Positions 11,925-26,000 of a stretch of DNA of 64,000 nucleotides are shown here, one piece after another (position 1 is the stretch's first letter; every line of letters starts with the position of its first letter). Source of the DNA: Anaspis maculata (taxonomy: Eukaryota; Arthropoda; Insecta; Coleoptera; Scraptiidae). Both the position numbers and the translations under genes were made by a program. The stretch spans positions 86,721,277 to 86,785,276 of the forward strand of contig OX421961.1 in assembly GCA_949128115.1 (NCBI GenBank), read 5' to 3'. A model generated the notes under the pieces. It did no database searches. It saw only the letters and a list, made by a program, of their open reading frames with translations, and had not been told where the DNA came from.

Positions 11925-12745
11925 AGGTCGATTTTTATCGAGGGGGACATTGAAAACATAAAGGTACGTTGGCGATTTCCTATCTTCAACCCCTTCGCCC
12001 CCACGCTCTCTAACTTCAAAATTTCAAGAGACAAACAACCCTCTTTTATATTCAAAATTTCAAATGACACCGCTGACTTTGCGATACATATAATTAAAGA
12101 GAATTTAATTTTTTTCTGAATTTCCCACTCCTTCCCTCTATTCTCCGAGTGTCTACTTGATATTATCGACCCCTCAATTCTCTTCAATGCAGTCAACGTC
12201 ATCCTGCATAGCATCGAGAAAGACAATTTTCTGTGAAAAAAGTGCCACCCAAATTTACACGTTCGCTTCCCCCACCCCAACTTGAAGATTTAAAATAATA
12301 CGATATCCCGTTCACTTGTTATTTCCAGTCCAGTAGAATGACTTTTTGGGGTGAAAATAAAGTGACAAAATAGAGCCCTGGGAGGATATGGCTGATGGTC
12401 GGTGATAGTTTCGCTCCAAAACTTTGCAGGCGCCATCAGCCGTAGCCATAGCCCCCCAGCTGGTCACTTGATTTTTGCTTCAAAAAGTCATTCTTCCTAC
12501 TGAATTTAAAACGCGAATGGCATATACCTACTTCCTAGTGTATCAAATTGAAGGCAATTGGGGGAAAGATTGAACATTTTTGGAATATTGTTTTCAGAAT
12601 GAGAATTTAATTCCCTTTGATTCGATATCACAAAGTTCACAAAGTAGGTGGTGCCTTCATGAATTTTTGAAGTGGGGATGGGGAACAGCAAAGGGGTGAA
12701 TTTGGGTAGCACTTTTTCCACCGAAAATTCTCTGCCTCGATGCTG
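11925..12745. repeat. Degenerate palindrome of the 58.1-59.2 kb family
   Basis: The left part ('acaggtcgatttttat', 'cgagggggacat', 'caaccccttcgcccccac') and the right part ('aaggggtgaatttgggt', 'ctcgatgctgt') are inverted relatives of each other and of the intact element 58146-59225. Its centre is interrupted by the MITE at 12303-12526. Confidence 0.75.
12303..12526. mobile_element. 224-bp MITE (ATATCCC ends), nested
   Basis: This matches 61304-61519 along its whole length: ATATCCCGTTCACTT..., 'agtagaatgactttttggg', 'ataaagtgaca', 'ggaggatatggct', 'gatagtttcg.tccaaaact' and the inverted end. Comparison of the flanks with 58.5 kb shows that it split the older palindrome between 'aaataata' and 'tactt'. 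Confidence 0.8.
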
Positions 12746-13872
12746 TCTAGGATCCCCGGTTTAGTGGAGGAAACCATTCACTGGCATCGGTGTTGAGCCT
12801 CGTTGCAGAAATAGGCCGACGTTGAATAAACGAAGAAGAAATGTCAAAATTTAAAAATTCTCAAAATTCAAAAATTGTCATTTAGTTATTGAAACTCTAT
12901 CCGACGGATTGGAACCAATTCAACAGAAAACCACCCAACAAAAGAACCGAACCAAGTCTGCATTTTGGAATTTTCCAGTCGGGTGCTACGAATGTTGAAT
13001 TTTTTCCTGGTCACTATCACCCGAGACGGCCGCTTACTCGCGTTTAGACCAGGACGACCCGTGTTTGGTGCAGGACTCAGCTCAGATGTTATTTCCTGCT
13101 GGGGGATCGACTTATTCCGGAAAATGAAACAACCTCTCTGTATCTATTTCACAAGTACCTACAGTTTCAAAAAGATTTTCAAAACAAAACTTTCAAGGGC
13201 TGCATCTCCATTAGGAAGCGTTTTTAGAAAAAATGAAACAATGCATGTCGACTTATTTTTCGATGGACCTCCCTTGTGTGCTTCGATCCCTGCTTCAAAG
13301 TAAATTATGTCAGTTTGAAAATCTCTGCTCAACTAACAAAGCTTGTTAGCTAGTTGTTCAGATACCTAAATTAACAATTTTTTTTCCTGGCTTAGTGTTT
13401 AGAAGAACATCTTGTTTATAAGCCTGTTTTATATGTAGAAGTAATAGCGGCCGGGAGAGAATAATACCTACTCTTTATATTAGCAATGTTGTATAATCTC
13501 TAGATATAATAGAGTGGTTATTAACAATTAATGTGTCATATCTAAATTTATTATCCAGGTTGATGGTGATTATGAGACTGGATATTATCATTATTATTAT
13601 TTTTATGATGTCCTGGTTATATTCCGTTGGTTTTCGTGATCTGTATCATTATTATTGTTTGTTTAATAGTGGACGCCACTTCTCGCATAATAAGAAAATG
13701 GCAAATCAGTTTTATTGATTTTAGTACTTTAGCGTCCAACGACGGTTCTCGATTATAATAATGTTATGACTAAGAACTTGAAGCGTCTTGCTTGAGGTCT
13801 ATGATTATGGTTAACTAGTCTGCTCAGGAACCATTCTATCAAATGAGAAATAATGTTTTGTTCGTGTTTCAG

Positions 13873-14074
13873 AGTGTTAGTTCAAATGGGATAATTGGCA
13901 GCATTGATGATAATGGGGAAGAGTGTGCTTCCTGCTTGAAGGGCGTTTGCAGGAGTATCAACGGACTGTATACAAGACCGGATCTTCCACCTGGATACTC
14001 GCTTGTAGCCCAGATACCCCAAGGAGCTTGCAGAGTACTCATCCAACAGCTGAAACAAACCAAGAACTTCCTTG
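13873..14074 (+). CDS. ADAMTS-like gene exon: cysteine-rich end / spacer start
   Basis: It begins in phase 0 after GTGTTTCAG and ends in phase 1 at CTTG|GTGAGT. The sequence NGIIGS, then three close cysteines, then INGLYTRPDLPPGY and IPQGACRV matches the ADAMTS pattern (DGxLGS...C..C...V.G.F...GY..V..IP.GA). The usual CDG is SNG here, so one conserved cysteine is missing. Minus-strand ORFs over this exon are shadows. Confidence 0.9.
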
Positions 14075-17000
14075 GTGAGTGACGAGAATAATCTGAAATA
14101 TTTTTTACGAAAACAAATTTTTCGCGAGGAGAATCTCGTACACATGTTGTATGGTGCATTTCAGTGTATGGGGCATGTGTGGGGGGGGGGGGGGGGCACC
14201 ACATGATAAATAATTCTCACGGGTCTTGCACGCCGTTTCGCGAAAATGAGTTTTGAGTTAAGTAAGATGCTAAGATGAGTACACAGATCTTTTTCTTGAT
14301 CCATAAGTTTTAATTTCAAACCTTGACAAAACACTATCTATAGAATGAACCTTAGTCTTATTGATGACTTGACTTCTGATGACGACTTTTGATACTTGAC
14401 AGAACAGCCACTAGCCAGTCATATAACATACATAATTCACTAGAACCGAGCTAGTTCGGCTCGAAAATCACCATCATTGATTGACCAGGGCAGGGATTTT
14501 CGAGAACCAATCGAATCCCCTGATTTTAGACCTGAACTGGTTTGGTTCTAGTGACTCGAGAACACTAAACACTATAAGCTTAAGTCTCGGTTTGGGCATA
14601 GATAAAGCATGGGTATGCTTCGACAGTTAGGTGTGACGTTCATACGCTTCCAATATCCCGAAACTTTTTTTGGGCTTTTGATCATATTTTGTTTTTTCAA
14701 AGAGTTATTGATTTTTTGTGACTTTTGGATTTTTTGGTGCAGGCTGTGCCAGAAGTCTTGCTAACCCTTAAAATTGGACGGGAACATACACAATAGCTGT
14801 ATCAAATGTATCTATTATGAAATAATTTGATCCCATCGGCTCTCAGAAGTGGTAAGAACCTGCACCTCTTGTGGGACTATGACAAATCAAGCATGCTGCG
14901 ACATTGCATTACATGTTAAATAGGCCAGGGTGATTCAAAATGCACCATTGGCATATATCCGTTGCATTACGATTGCCATAGTATCTAATTTGTCCCATCA
15001 TGGATGCTTTTTTTTACAACTTAATTTTTAGTCCATCAAATCACTAAAAAATCAATAACTCTTTGAAAAACCAAATACCTACGATCAAAAATCCAAATCC
15101 GTTTCGGGATATTGATGTACGCTTTCCAAAATGTTACCTTATTGCTGGACCTACCTGAACCTTGCCGAAGTTAGGTCATTTTTGGTGACTTAAGGTGGTA
15201 CCTTGTAGCCACAAGGTTACTCTGTTGAGCACAACAAAAATTTCCAAAATCGGGCTGTGCTGTTTCTTCGACAAATTGTCATTTTAATCGAGACAAAATT
15301 TCGGGGTGATCCCTAGACCATTTGAGTGTGTACATTATAATCAATAACATTATTAATAATGTCTCAATCACTCCATCACGTGACCGTCTCAAGAACTCAC
15401 TTTTTATTGTCCAAAAAAGCGTGAGTAATTATTATTGTACCTCCATTAATTATAAGCAAGTTAAATGGAATAGAGCCATTTGTTCATTTTGGTATGCTTT
15501 TAATGTTTCTGCAATATCTACTGCCGGCACGCTCATTCAGATAACTTTGAAAGGTGGCTAGTTCCAACTACATGTTGTGTGGTTTTATAGCCCTGAGGAA
15601 TGCCAATGGATCATTCATAGTAAATGGCGATTGGAAAACGAGCAACAGCAGGACCGTCGACGGTGCAGGCACCAGGTTCACTTACGTCAAACAGGACGGG
15701 ACATCCTTAGAGACCATCAGCTCGCCTGGACCTTTGGCTAATGCTGTCGATATTCTGGTACGTGGGCATTCATTAGTTTTTATGGTCGGAGATAATTCGA
15801 TTTCAGTCGAAGCTCCTCTTCCCAGTATGATTACCCCCAACCACTTATTATTTATGGGACTGTTTATGGTTCGGACTATCCAACCGTTTTATTGTTGGAA
15901 AAGGGTTAGCACAACGCACAGGTCTTATGTTTTACGTAATTAGAATATCTAGACACTTATCCTATCTTCTTTCTGTTTTAATTTACCAGTGGTGGTTCTT
16001 GTCTGCGAGATGAAGGAACTGCTCCTATAAATTACCAACCCAAATCAGACCTCTAATTACTTACGAGATTTCTGATGGGACTGAAAAAGTGGGTTGGTAG
16101 AATCGATTTTTGCAGGTATTTTTTGGATTTGGGGAATTGCAATTCGGCATGCAACTTCCGCAAAAAAAATGTGCGGTCGATGCTATTCAATTTTCAACAA
16201 AAAAATTTTATTTTAAAAGAAAAACGCCCTTGGAATCTTGGAAACCGATTCTATTAAGGCTTAAGTGGACTGAAATTGAGTACCAAGTGTGCGACAGAGA
16301 GAAAATACATCAAAAGTAATAAAATGTTTTTGAGAAAACTAACGGTCCGATTTTGGATCTAAAAAAAAGGTTATACTCAGATTCCAATTCTATTTGATGC
16401 ACTAGTCAAAAAAAAATCCAATTTTTTTCAATTTTCTTCTCCAATTTTATAATTTTGATTTTTTCTAAAATCACAGGTAGTCATTTTGAAATACTGAAAA
16501 TATCCAACATTAATCTGTTTTTAGAATTTCTGTAGCATGAATGGTGCCCTCCGAAACACATTTTGAAAATCTCACTTTGTTATTTGCCGCCCGCTGCAGC
16601 TGTTCTCCGCGATGAGTCATTCATGATATAGGTAGTGATCACTTTCTGCACACATGGTGTTATGATGTTTTCTGAGAAATAGGCGATGTGAATAGCAGTT
16701 GTAAAGATTTGTGACATCGTGGTATTACGCCGATATATTTCGTTGCTACGATTTTTGAAATTGTAATTTTTGTCCAAGTTGATTATTCCTCTCACGTGAT
16801 CACACTATCTAGATCTACAATATACTGATACTCCAACATACTCATACTCCAACATACTCATATCTGATTATAAAGGGACAAACATTGTAAAGTCAAATTG
16901 CAATTGCAAAACAATAGGCTGCACAAATGTGTATATGTATTTGAAACTATATACACTGGAAGTAAATAACAAAACCGCAAAGAACTACTACTACTAGTCC

Positions 17001-20000
17001 TACTCCGTCTGAAGTCTGTTTGTCTGTCTGTCCGTCCGTTTGAGTCCTGTGTGGATATCTCTCTTGTTTGTTTGTGTGTCTGGCTGTCTGTGTGGTTATC
17101 TTCGTGAATGACCTCGGCTCATTTGATTTTTGTTGAAATCGTTCCATTAGAATGCACTTGTTTCGTATAAAATTTGTATTACGTATCGTAGTACGATACG
17201 CATTTGAGTGTCGAAAAGTGGCCAGTACCTAAGAACCGTTGATGGGAAAAAAATCATGGCATTTCAACTTTCTTGAATGGGCATGCTCCTACAAGCCCGC
17301 AAATCGATGATCTCAGGCAGTAAAATTTTGATATAGAAGTCAATCAATTTTGTTTTTTTATTTTGTCAGTCCAATATATCCTTGTACTTGGAAATAGTGA
17401 ATGTGTGTCCGTTTAAGCTGAGAATTTCTCTCCAAACAAAATTGTTGATTGGTCTGTATGGTTTCCTGTATGGTCTTTTGTTTTGCCGACTTAGGACATT
17501 TCACCTTGATGATAGTACCATATTCTGATGAGGAAGAAGCCTGGCGATTTCGCAAGATATCCATGGGTCGGGTCCACAAACAGGCCTCATAATTTAACTT
17601 TATTTCGTTATGTTCAGCTCTAATCAAACCATACAACTTTTTTCTTATGGTGCGATTTTCTAAAAAATTACGTTCCATAAAGGCTCTGTTACGTTGTATC
17701 ACCCAGGCAACAGCCAATTGCCGACACGAATTTTTACATAACAGAGAGTTTATGGAATGTTATTTTTTACAGAATAGCACTATTTCGTTTTTTTTTATCT
17801 TGAACGGTAAGGCCGCTATGAGATGATTACGCTAGGATCGACCACCTGTATCTTCCCATAGCTTCCAGTTACTGGGTTCAATGCCTGTTCTAAATTTTCA
17901 TTAGAATCAAAGAATGAAATTGGCTGCTCCTAATGGGCGACAGACACCGTTGGTATATGGGTAAACTTTTTTTTTGAATTTTCGAATGTTTCAAGAATTT
18001 GATTTTAACAAAAATTGGTTTTAGTCATTTTGTGAGCTGCAGTTTCCTATCTCTGTGACTGTTACTTTTTGATTCACAGGCCAACTTGACGGATAGCGTT
18101 TTCCATCTCTCGTTATAAACATTTTGTGCATGAAACAGAAAACAAAATAAAGCCTCCTACTGTACTTTTCCTTATAGTAGTTTTTCACTCATCTTACTTA
18201 TTTATTTCTGGAGAACATCTCAATTATATCGAGTGACGAAGATATTAATAATTAAAATTGAAAAAGTAACCGATTCGGTTTTGCCCAGTTGCTTGTTACA
18301 CTGTTGAGATTTTCTACGGGACTGGAGACATACAGTCCAGGCATTAATTCTGCAATTACGACAGAGCTCTTTTTTCTCGCGGACTAGAAATATTGTATGA
18401 TGATACAGGACGGGAACCGCTTGCAGGTGGCGGCGGGCGGCACGCGGTGAACTTCAAAGGGAAATATTCAAAATTGATTTCGGTCGATACTATTCATGAT
18501 ATTTGAATTTTGAAAAAAAATTAATATACAATATTTATCAGAGGATAAAATGACTACCTTAAATTTTCCAAAAAAAATTGAAAATTTGAAAAAATCAAAA
18601 TTTTTTTTTCAAAAAATATAAAAAAAATAATTTTTGACTACAGCATCAAATAGTTATATAATCTAAATATAATAACGTTTGAATTTTCAAAATCGGTCCA
18701 TTGAGTTAATTTTGAGAATGTTATTAGTTTCCGCGCCATCTCGCGTCTCAGAAACACATTATTTTATCGTCCCCTTTAGCCTTAAGCCACATTTTCAGTC
18801 GCATTAGAAACTCCTTGAGACCAATCACGAGTAAGCGGACAACCCGTTGCGCAAATAGTCTCACGGTTTTTTCTGTTTTCTGTAAGAGTAAGATATTTTT
18901 CACAGGATATCAAGAAAGATGTTCAAGTTTCCCACATTTTAGCATCACTTTTGTAATTTGCATCCACTTTTAAAAAATATACGAAAAATACACGTAGGAG
19001 TTAGCAACTATTTGCGTATTTTTCTTTCCATGCAAAAAAAAAACATAATTTATTTGTAGGAGTGATGCCAAAATAATGGAAAACTCTGTTTTTCATTGTA
19101 TCTTGTGAAAAATTGAGTTTCTTTGTATCTTGTTTTTTTTTTTAGGCACAATATAAAAAGTTGTGGGAATAGAACGGACACGACGAATATTGCTGAAAAC
19201 ATTTTCAATAGACCCGTAAGATTCTTTCGCGACACACATGACGATAGGTACTCAAAGATAGTTTTGTGAAAACTCTTGAAAATTGGAAATTTGGAGGGCC
19301 CCATTAGCCCCCTAAGGGAAGAAATATCAAGTGCTGCGAGTCAAATAACTTGTTTTGGTATAAAGTACTTCCATGCTAATTAAATCTCGTTACCCTACCC
19401 CAAAATGCGGCATCGATGTGTTTTTAGATGTGTACCACTTGCACTATTATTTGGATTTCCGTTTAGATGCGGTTGCTGGGGGCGGCTTTTCGTTAAGATG
19501 CGGTTGCTGGGGGGCGGATTTTCAGTTTGGGGGCGGCGGCGACGACACAAAAAAAGACAGCCCTATCCCGCCTCATTGTGAGTCATCTATCCATCAGCAA
19601 AAAAAGTGGATAGCTAGTTTTTACCTTGAAGGGGCGCATGGGGGCGGCAAGGCGGTTACAAATGGAAAATGGCCTATCCCTCATCATTTTTATCTGCTAT
19701 CCATCAGCAAAATAATTAGATCGCTATACCTTCGGATTTATGATTATGAGGAGTTGCTTTTTAGGTTGCTTGAGGGCAGTTTTATTTATGTTGGCGGTGC
19801 ATGTTGAAGAAATGTGGCCTAGGCTTACCGTGGAGGTAGCCTATTTATTTTCGAAATAATTAGAACACAGAAGCGTCAGATCTGGGAGAAAATACGGACA
19901 TGTTATTTCAAGTTGATCAAGGGTGGCTTTTTCTCTGTTGGCGGCACAATGAAAAAATTCAATATAGCCTAGACCGGACTTGGGAGTGGCAGCTATGTAT

Positions 20001-23000
20001 CAATGGAAAAATGAGAAAATTAGGACGTCTCGTTTGAGAGGAGTTTCAATTACGGACACCACCGAACACGGTCGGAAAAAGCGGCTGCAAAAGCGATTTT
20101 CACAAGTGAGAATATGCTCTAATAAAGTGAAACAACAAAAATAATTAAAAGAAAAGTCCTCAATACAAGTTCCACCTGACCCAGAACCTGTCACAATACT
20201 ACGTCTTATGATCAATGAAACTCGTAAGCGCAGACACTGAATTTCTTCTAATGAAGTCCTATAACCCCTCGAAGAAGCTAGGTTAATGGTCACCATTCAA
20301 ATATTGAAGGAGGACAAAGAAACATTTTTCACTATGAAACTCGATAATATGCTGTTATCAAACTTGGTTTATAATGTACTATTTTTGACATCTTGAACAA
20401 CAGATTGTTTCCTGACATTCTACTGTCCCTCAAGATTCTTGCTTCTTTCTATTCATTGGTCGGTGAGAGGTGGGTGCAGATAAAGAAGAATACTTATGAG
20501 TACTTTCCTATTTTAACTTTTGCTCTTGTTACTGAATACACCAAGTCTTCATTCAAGCGGCTCATTAATTTGAAACATGACCTGCCTGTCTACTTACTTG
20601 TACAATATTTATCCTTCACGCAGGTCGTCAATTATCAAGCAAACCCAGGAATCAAATACGGTTACGCCTTGCCTGTGGACCAACGCAAACCTCACATAGC
20701 TCCACCACTGATCAAACGTCCTAACGACATCCTGCCGGAACCACGAAGGTTGGATCCACCCTCATCCAACAGTCTAAGTCTGAGGGACGAAGCATCCCAA
20801 GGTCACCATAGACCCTCTGGCCGCAGGACTAGGCTCCGGAGACGTTTCGCTTGGAAAATCAGCGGCGTGTCGGCGTGCTCAAAATCTTGCGGAGGGGGTA
20901 CGTGACGTGACCTATTTAAATTATTATACAAATGGGGCCTTGCACTGCCACTTTCACACACCGAGGGCGCCACAACCGTTGGGGGCAAATTCGACAATTT
21001 TGACGGCGTTGACGCTTCAGCGACCGACGTCCGTCATTTTATGTCTTGATTTGAAATTTGGATAACCTCTGTTTCTTGCTTGACGTCTCCAGTCACTGTC
21101 AGTTACTGGTCAAACTACTCAAACTCCCATGTTTTTCCCGTGGTTACGGCCGCTTCATCGAAGTAGGCGCCCCCTACAGTAGTGGCGACCTCACGTTGAG
21201 TTTTTCAATTGCAAGGCCCCATTCTGAGGTCTGTTTTATTTTAAGGATTACAAGCAACAGTCGTGACATGTGTCAGGGAGCACACACAAACACCTGTTCA
21301 GGACCGACGATGCTCCCATTTGGAACGGCCAATGTCGCAACCGATCCGTTGCAACGTCAAGGACTGTCCTCCCCTTTGGCAAGGATATTGGACTTCATGC
21401 AGCGTTACATGTGGCAGTGGCACGCAGCATTACGTCCCCCAATGCCAGCAGGAGTTGAGCACTGGCCGGACGGTCATCATAAACGAACTTGCTTGCTCCA
21501 GGCCTAAACCTGCGAGTCAAACAAGGCCGTGTTCGCAGGAGTCTTGCGAGAATACAAAGGATAATGAGTTGCCACAAACGCCGCATACTTCTCTTAGGCA
21601 CAGTCGACAAGAATGGTCTGTTGGAGCATGGTCCACAGTCAGTTTTTATGTCCCTACCTTTTTGAACTTTTTTTACCTACTCCTTTTTTGCAGTGTTCAG
21701 TTTCTTGCGGAACGGGCGTCAGAAGTCGTTCTGTGGTATGTCCTAGCGGGCAGTGTCATCCTGAAGATCGTCCCAGGTACCACGAAATGTGCGAGGATGG
21801 CCCGTGCTCTTCTTCAGCAGGCGAAACGTCTCCCTGGTTGCTGACTGAGTGGTCACATTGTTCAGAAGCTTGCGGGACCGGAACACAAGCTCGTCTGGTC
21901 GTATGCGCCCGACAGGGTAATTGCAGCGATAACAACAAACCGGAGGTCTCGAGGGCGTGTTCCAGCGACAAGCAGTGCGGCGGTCAGTGGTTCACTGGAC
22001 CGTGGTCGACGTGCTCGGACTCTTGTTCCGGGCAAGCCCGGCAAAAGCGCGAGGTCTTTTGCATTGTGAAAATACGAGGGCAGTCGCACGTCACCAACGA
22101 AATGACATGTCCGACTGGCGAAAAGCCTGAAACGCAGAGATCCTGCGAAGGCAGGTGTCAGCCCCAGTGGTTCTTCGGGGAATGGGGTGCATGCGAAGGG
22201 CAGTGTCCCGCCGGCATCCAGAGGCGAGAAGTCAGATGCATGGATGCACAAAACAGACAAGCTGTCGGTTGCGTGGACACGGAAATGCCGATGGCTAAAA
22301 GACAGTGCACTTGCCAGAAAAAGGAAGAGGCAAAGCAGGACAAGTACAAACCAGCACAAGATGAACCCGATGATCGTAAGTTGGGCAAATACTACTAGCG
22401 GTTCACTACAATATATCAGGAAAATACTTAACTAGTGACAGGCGGAAAAATTCGACACAGTTATTGCTCCTTGGATAAAAATGAACAAAGGAAGTATGGG
22501 GGCATAAGCAGTGATGTAAAATACCCGGGTTTTCATATTGAGGGGAAATACCCAGAGTAAATACCCGGTATTTACCCAAAATCGGGTCTCTAATAGAGTA
22601 TCTATTTTCATTAATTGTTATTAACAATTGGAGGAACAACAACAAACAATTATGATTTTTTGCTCACAGCAGCAAAATAATAAGTGCTTTGGAGGTTATG
22701 TTTATAGAGCCTTAAAACTTGGAAAAAGAAATCATTTAACCTTTAACCGTCAACACTGTCAACCGAGCTGTCAACAGTGTCAACTTTTCTGTCAAACTGA
22801 GTAGGGTGGGTAAATATCGCTCGGGAAAATGACGGGTAAATACCCGAATTATATTTACCTACCTACCCGGTAAATACCCGACTCACATCACTGGGCATAA
22901 GTCGTGCCGTGTGCAGCTTCGTGGAGATACACAGAGGTCTCAGAATTGACGCATAAGCTCTACAACAAATGGTAAACAAATTTTTAGTTGGAATTTCTTC

Positions 23001-26000
23001 AAGTTTTATTTTCGTTTAAATTCAAAGATATTGGAAAAACACAATACTATTGCATGCTGAACAAAGTTTCTAACTGATTCCTAACTTTTTTGAATGAAGT
23101 CAAACTTTTTTCTTTTCCTTTTTGAAAATTGTAAAAATTTAAAAGGAACATTTTTTATATTTCTTCTCGAGTCCCTGATAGGCCAGGCGGTAGGTCATTC
23201 TGGATAGAAAAAATTCCGACCAAAGCTTTTATGGTGTCAAACTCTTCGTAAGGTCAGTAGGTACCTAGCACTGAGTTTCCGCCCAAAAACGAGTTGTGCT
23301 GATTCCTCCACATCTGCTCAAAGGTAGAGGATGTCTTGAAGGTGCAAAAAGACCTGTTAAACCCCCGTACTGTTTCATTTTATTTGCCTCAATGCAAACT
23401 TACAACTCTAACGCAAACATTGGATGCATTTGTCATCATCTCTGTGCCAGTCTTACTGTTGAAAAAAAAGATTTCTTTGTGCGGGTCAGATAAATCACAT
23501 TTAATTGTTTTTCCACACAATAAAACGATGGAGCAACATGTATTTTGGATGTTTTCTAATAACTTGTACTCACTGAGCCCATTGATGGCGTTAAAATTTC
23601 AATAACAGCATTTTTGAAGATGTTGCCCGTAAAGAAGTGAATAATTTTCACCCGCCTGTTCAGCAGGAGTTTTTTTAATTTCACCAAACACCGTTCTCGA
23701 AAATTTTATAGGAAATGACAAGCTGGAACTGTTTTCTAATGATATTATATCTGGCTCAACCGCAACACGCTTTTTGAAAGTGTTGGAAACTGATTTCTTT
23801 CGAGCGGTTCTATTTTACCCGCGTGCAGCCATGCCTACTTGACATAGACCGGACTGATCACACAAGCTTGGAAATGTACTCTCTTCCAGCTTTGAAACAC
23901 GACCATTAATGATAAAATGATGTATGATTTCTTCATGAATCAATGTTTAAAGTCTCAATAATAATTGTCGCGTTTTAAAGCTGGAAAAGAGTACATTTCC
24001 AAGCTCGTGTGATCAGTCCGGTCTATGTCAAGTAGGCACGGCCGCACACGGGTGAAACAGGACCTCTCGAAAAGAAAACAGTTTTTTAGACTTTTAAGTG
24101 CGTGCCGCGGTCAAGCCAGGCACGATATCATTAGAGAAGAGTTTGAGCTTTTCATTCCTTATAAAATTTTCGCAAACGGTGTTTGGTAAAATTGAAAAAA
24201 TTGCTGCTGAACAGGCGGGTGAAAATTTTTCTCTTTTTTGCTGGCAACATCTTCAAAAATGCTGTTATTGAAATATTAATGCCATAGATGGGCTCAATGA
24301 GAACATGTTATTAGAAAACGTCCAAAATACATGTTGCTCCATCGTTTTCTTGTGTGGAAAAACAATTAAATGTGATTTATCCGACCCGCACAAAGAAATC
24401 TTTTTTTTCAACAGTAAGACTGGCACAGAGATGATGACAGATGCTTCCAATGTTTGCGTGAGAGTTGTACGTTTGCATTTAGGCAAATACAACAAAAAAG
24501 TACGAAGGTTCAACAGGTCTTTTTGCACTTTCGAGGCATCCTTTACCTTCGCGCAGATGTGGAGGAATCAGCACAACTCGTTTTTGGGCGGAAACTCAGT
24601 GGTAGATAACTACTGACCTTACGAAGAGTTTGACACCATAAAAGCTTTGGTCGGAGTTTTTTCCAGATTGTAGTGATTTTACCGACATACCGCCTGGCCT
24701 ATGATGATTCCTTTACAAAGTACTGGAGAGTTTATGCGCCATTTCTGGGACACCTGCATATTAGAGCTAGATCTCAATCGATTCCTGGATCACCAAGATT
24801 CATGAAAAATTATGGTGGAACATTGCCTTCTACTGCAGGTAGAAATGATGTGAAGGTGCGAAAATGGGCTCATTATCTGTGTGCAACTTGCAGTTCTTGA
24901 GTTATGGCTTCCAGAACTTCCGGAAGCATCGACTTTCGGCATCATTTAAGCAGCATATCAAGTTCCAAGATTCCGAGATTTGAATGCATCAGTAATTTTG
25001 AAGGTTCAAATAAATATCCACTTTTCTACTTCGTGTCTGCCATTCTGGCCACCATCGCCATATTGTCAAAATAGAGCCTGAAAAAACCGAGGGGTAAACC
25101 ACTGACGAAATTTTTGTACACCGATTTCCAATGATTTTCATTGATTTCCAAAATGATTTCCATGGAAGTTACACCAGATTTCCAAGGTGGTGTACCCCTC
25201 GGGAAAAACAAATGTTTAATCGCCATGAAATTTTCAGATTTACATGGAAATTGATGCGCATTAAGCATTTTAATTTTACAATTTGACATAAGTACTAACC
25301 GTGCTACTACGGTTCTTGGGCTGCACTTACCTTTTCTAAATTAATTTGATCTAGGACTTGGAGTACCTATACCTACACTATGTAGCTGCCCAACCACCAT
25401 ATGACTCACGACTGATTTTTCTTAACATCGATGATCTTGTGGTTAACACATATTATGTATGGTCAAGAACGGCATTTCATTGTGTTTTTTCATGAAACTC
25501 TATCAAATCCTGGGGTTATTATCAAAACATATCAAATTTATTGGTGTTTGTACTTTGTATACATTGTAAATGCTCAGACAAATTGCCTACCTATGCACGG
25601 AAAGTTGAACTGCAAAATGTAAAAATTTGAAATAGTCAGAGAGTTTAATTCATTTTCCAGGCTAAAATTTAGTTTGAGCAGCAATAAAACGAAGTAAAAC
25701 CATAGAAACACAGACTACGTATCATTTCCTTTGGATTGTTTTGAGTGATTTTTTTTTAATTAGTTTTCTGGTTGTTTGATCGAATGTGGGGACATATTTT
25801 TCATGTGAAAATTAAAAAATACTATAGAGTTTGATATTGGAGAACGGGAATAAAATGATACTTACTGATTTTTTCCCCAAGAGCTTACATTCTTACCAGC
25901 GCTAATAAATTATGTTTAGTCACTTCAGGTTCAGGGGACATCGTTGGCCGAATCGTTGATTATACAGGTTATTTTTTGAAAAGGATCCACCCCAGATTTC

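Noticed and set aside
13869..14204. Overlapping 87- and 111-codon minus ORFs
   Set aside because: They are antisense shadows of the first recognised ADAMTS-like exon and extend into a G-homopolymer.
17358..17717. 119-codon minus-strand ORF in intron 2 of the ADAMTS-like gene
   Set aside because: No recognisable domain, no promoter or splice context. ORFs of similar length occur inside clear repeats in this window.
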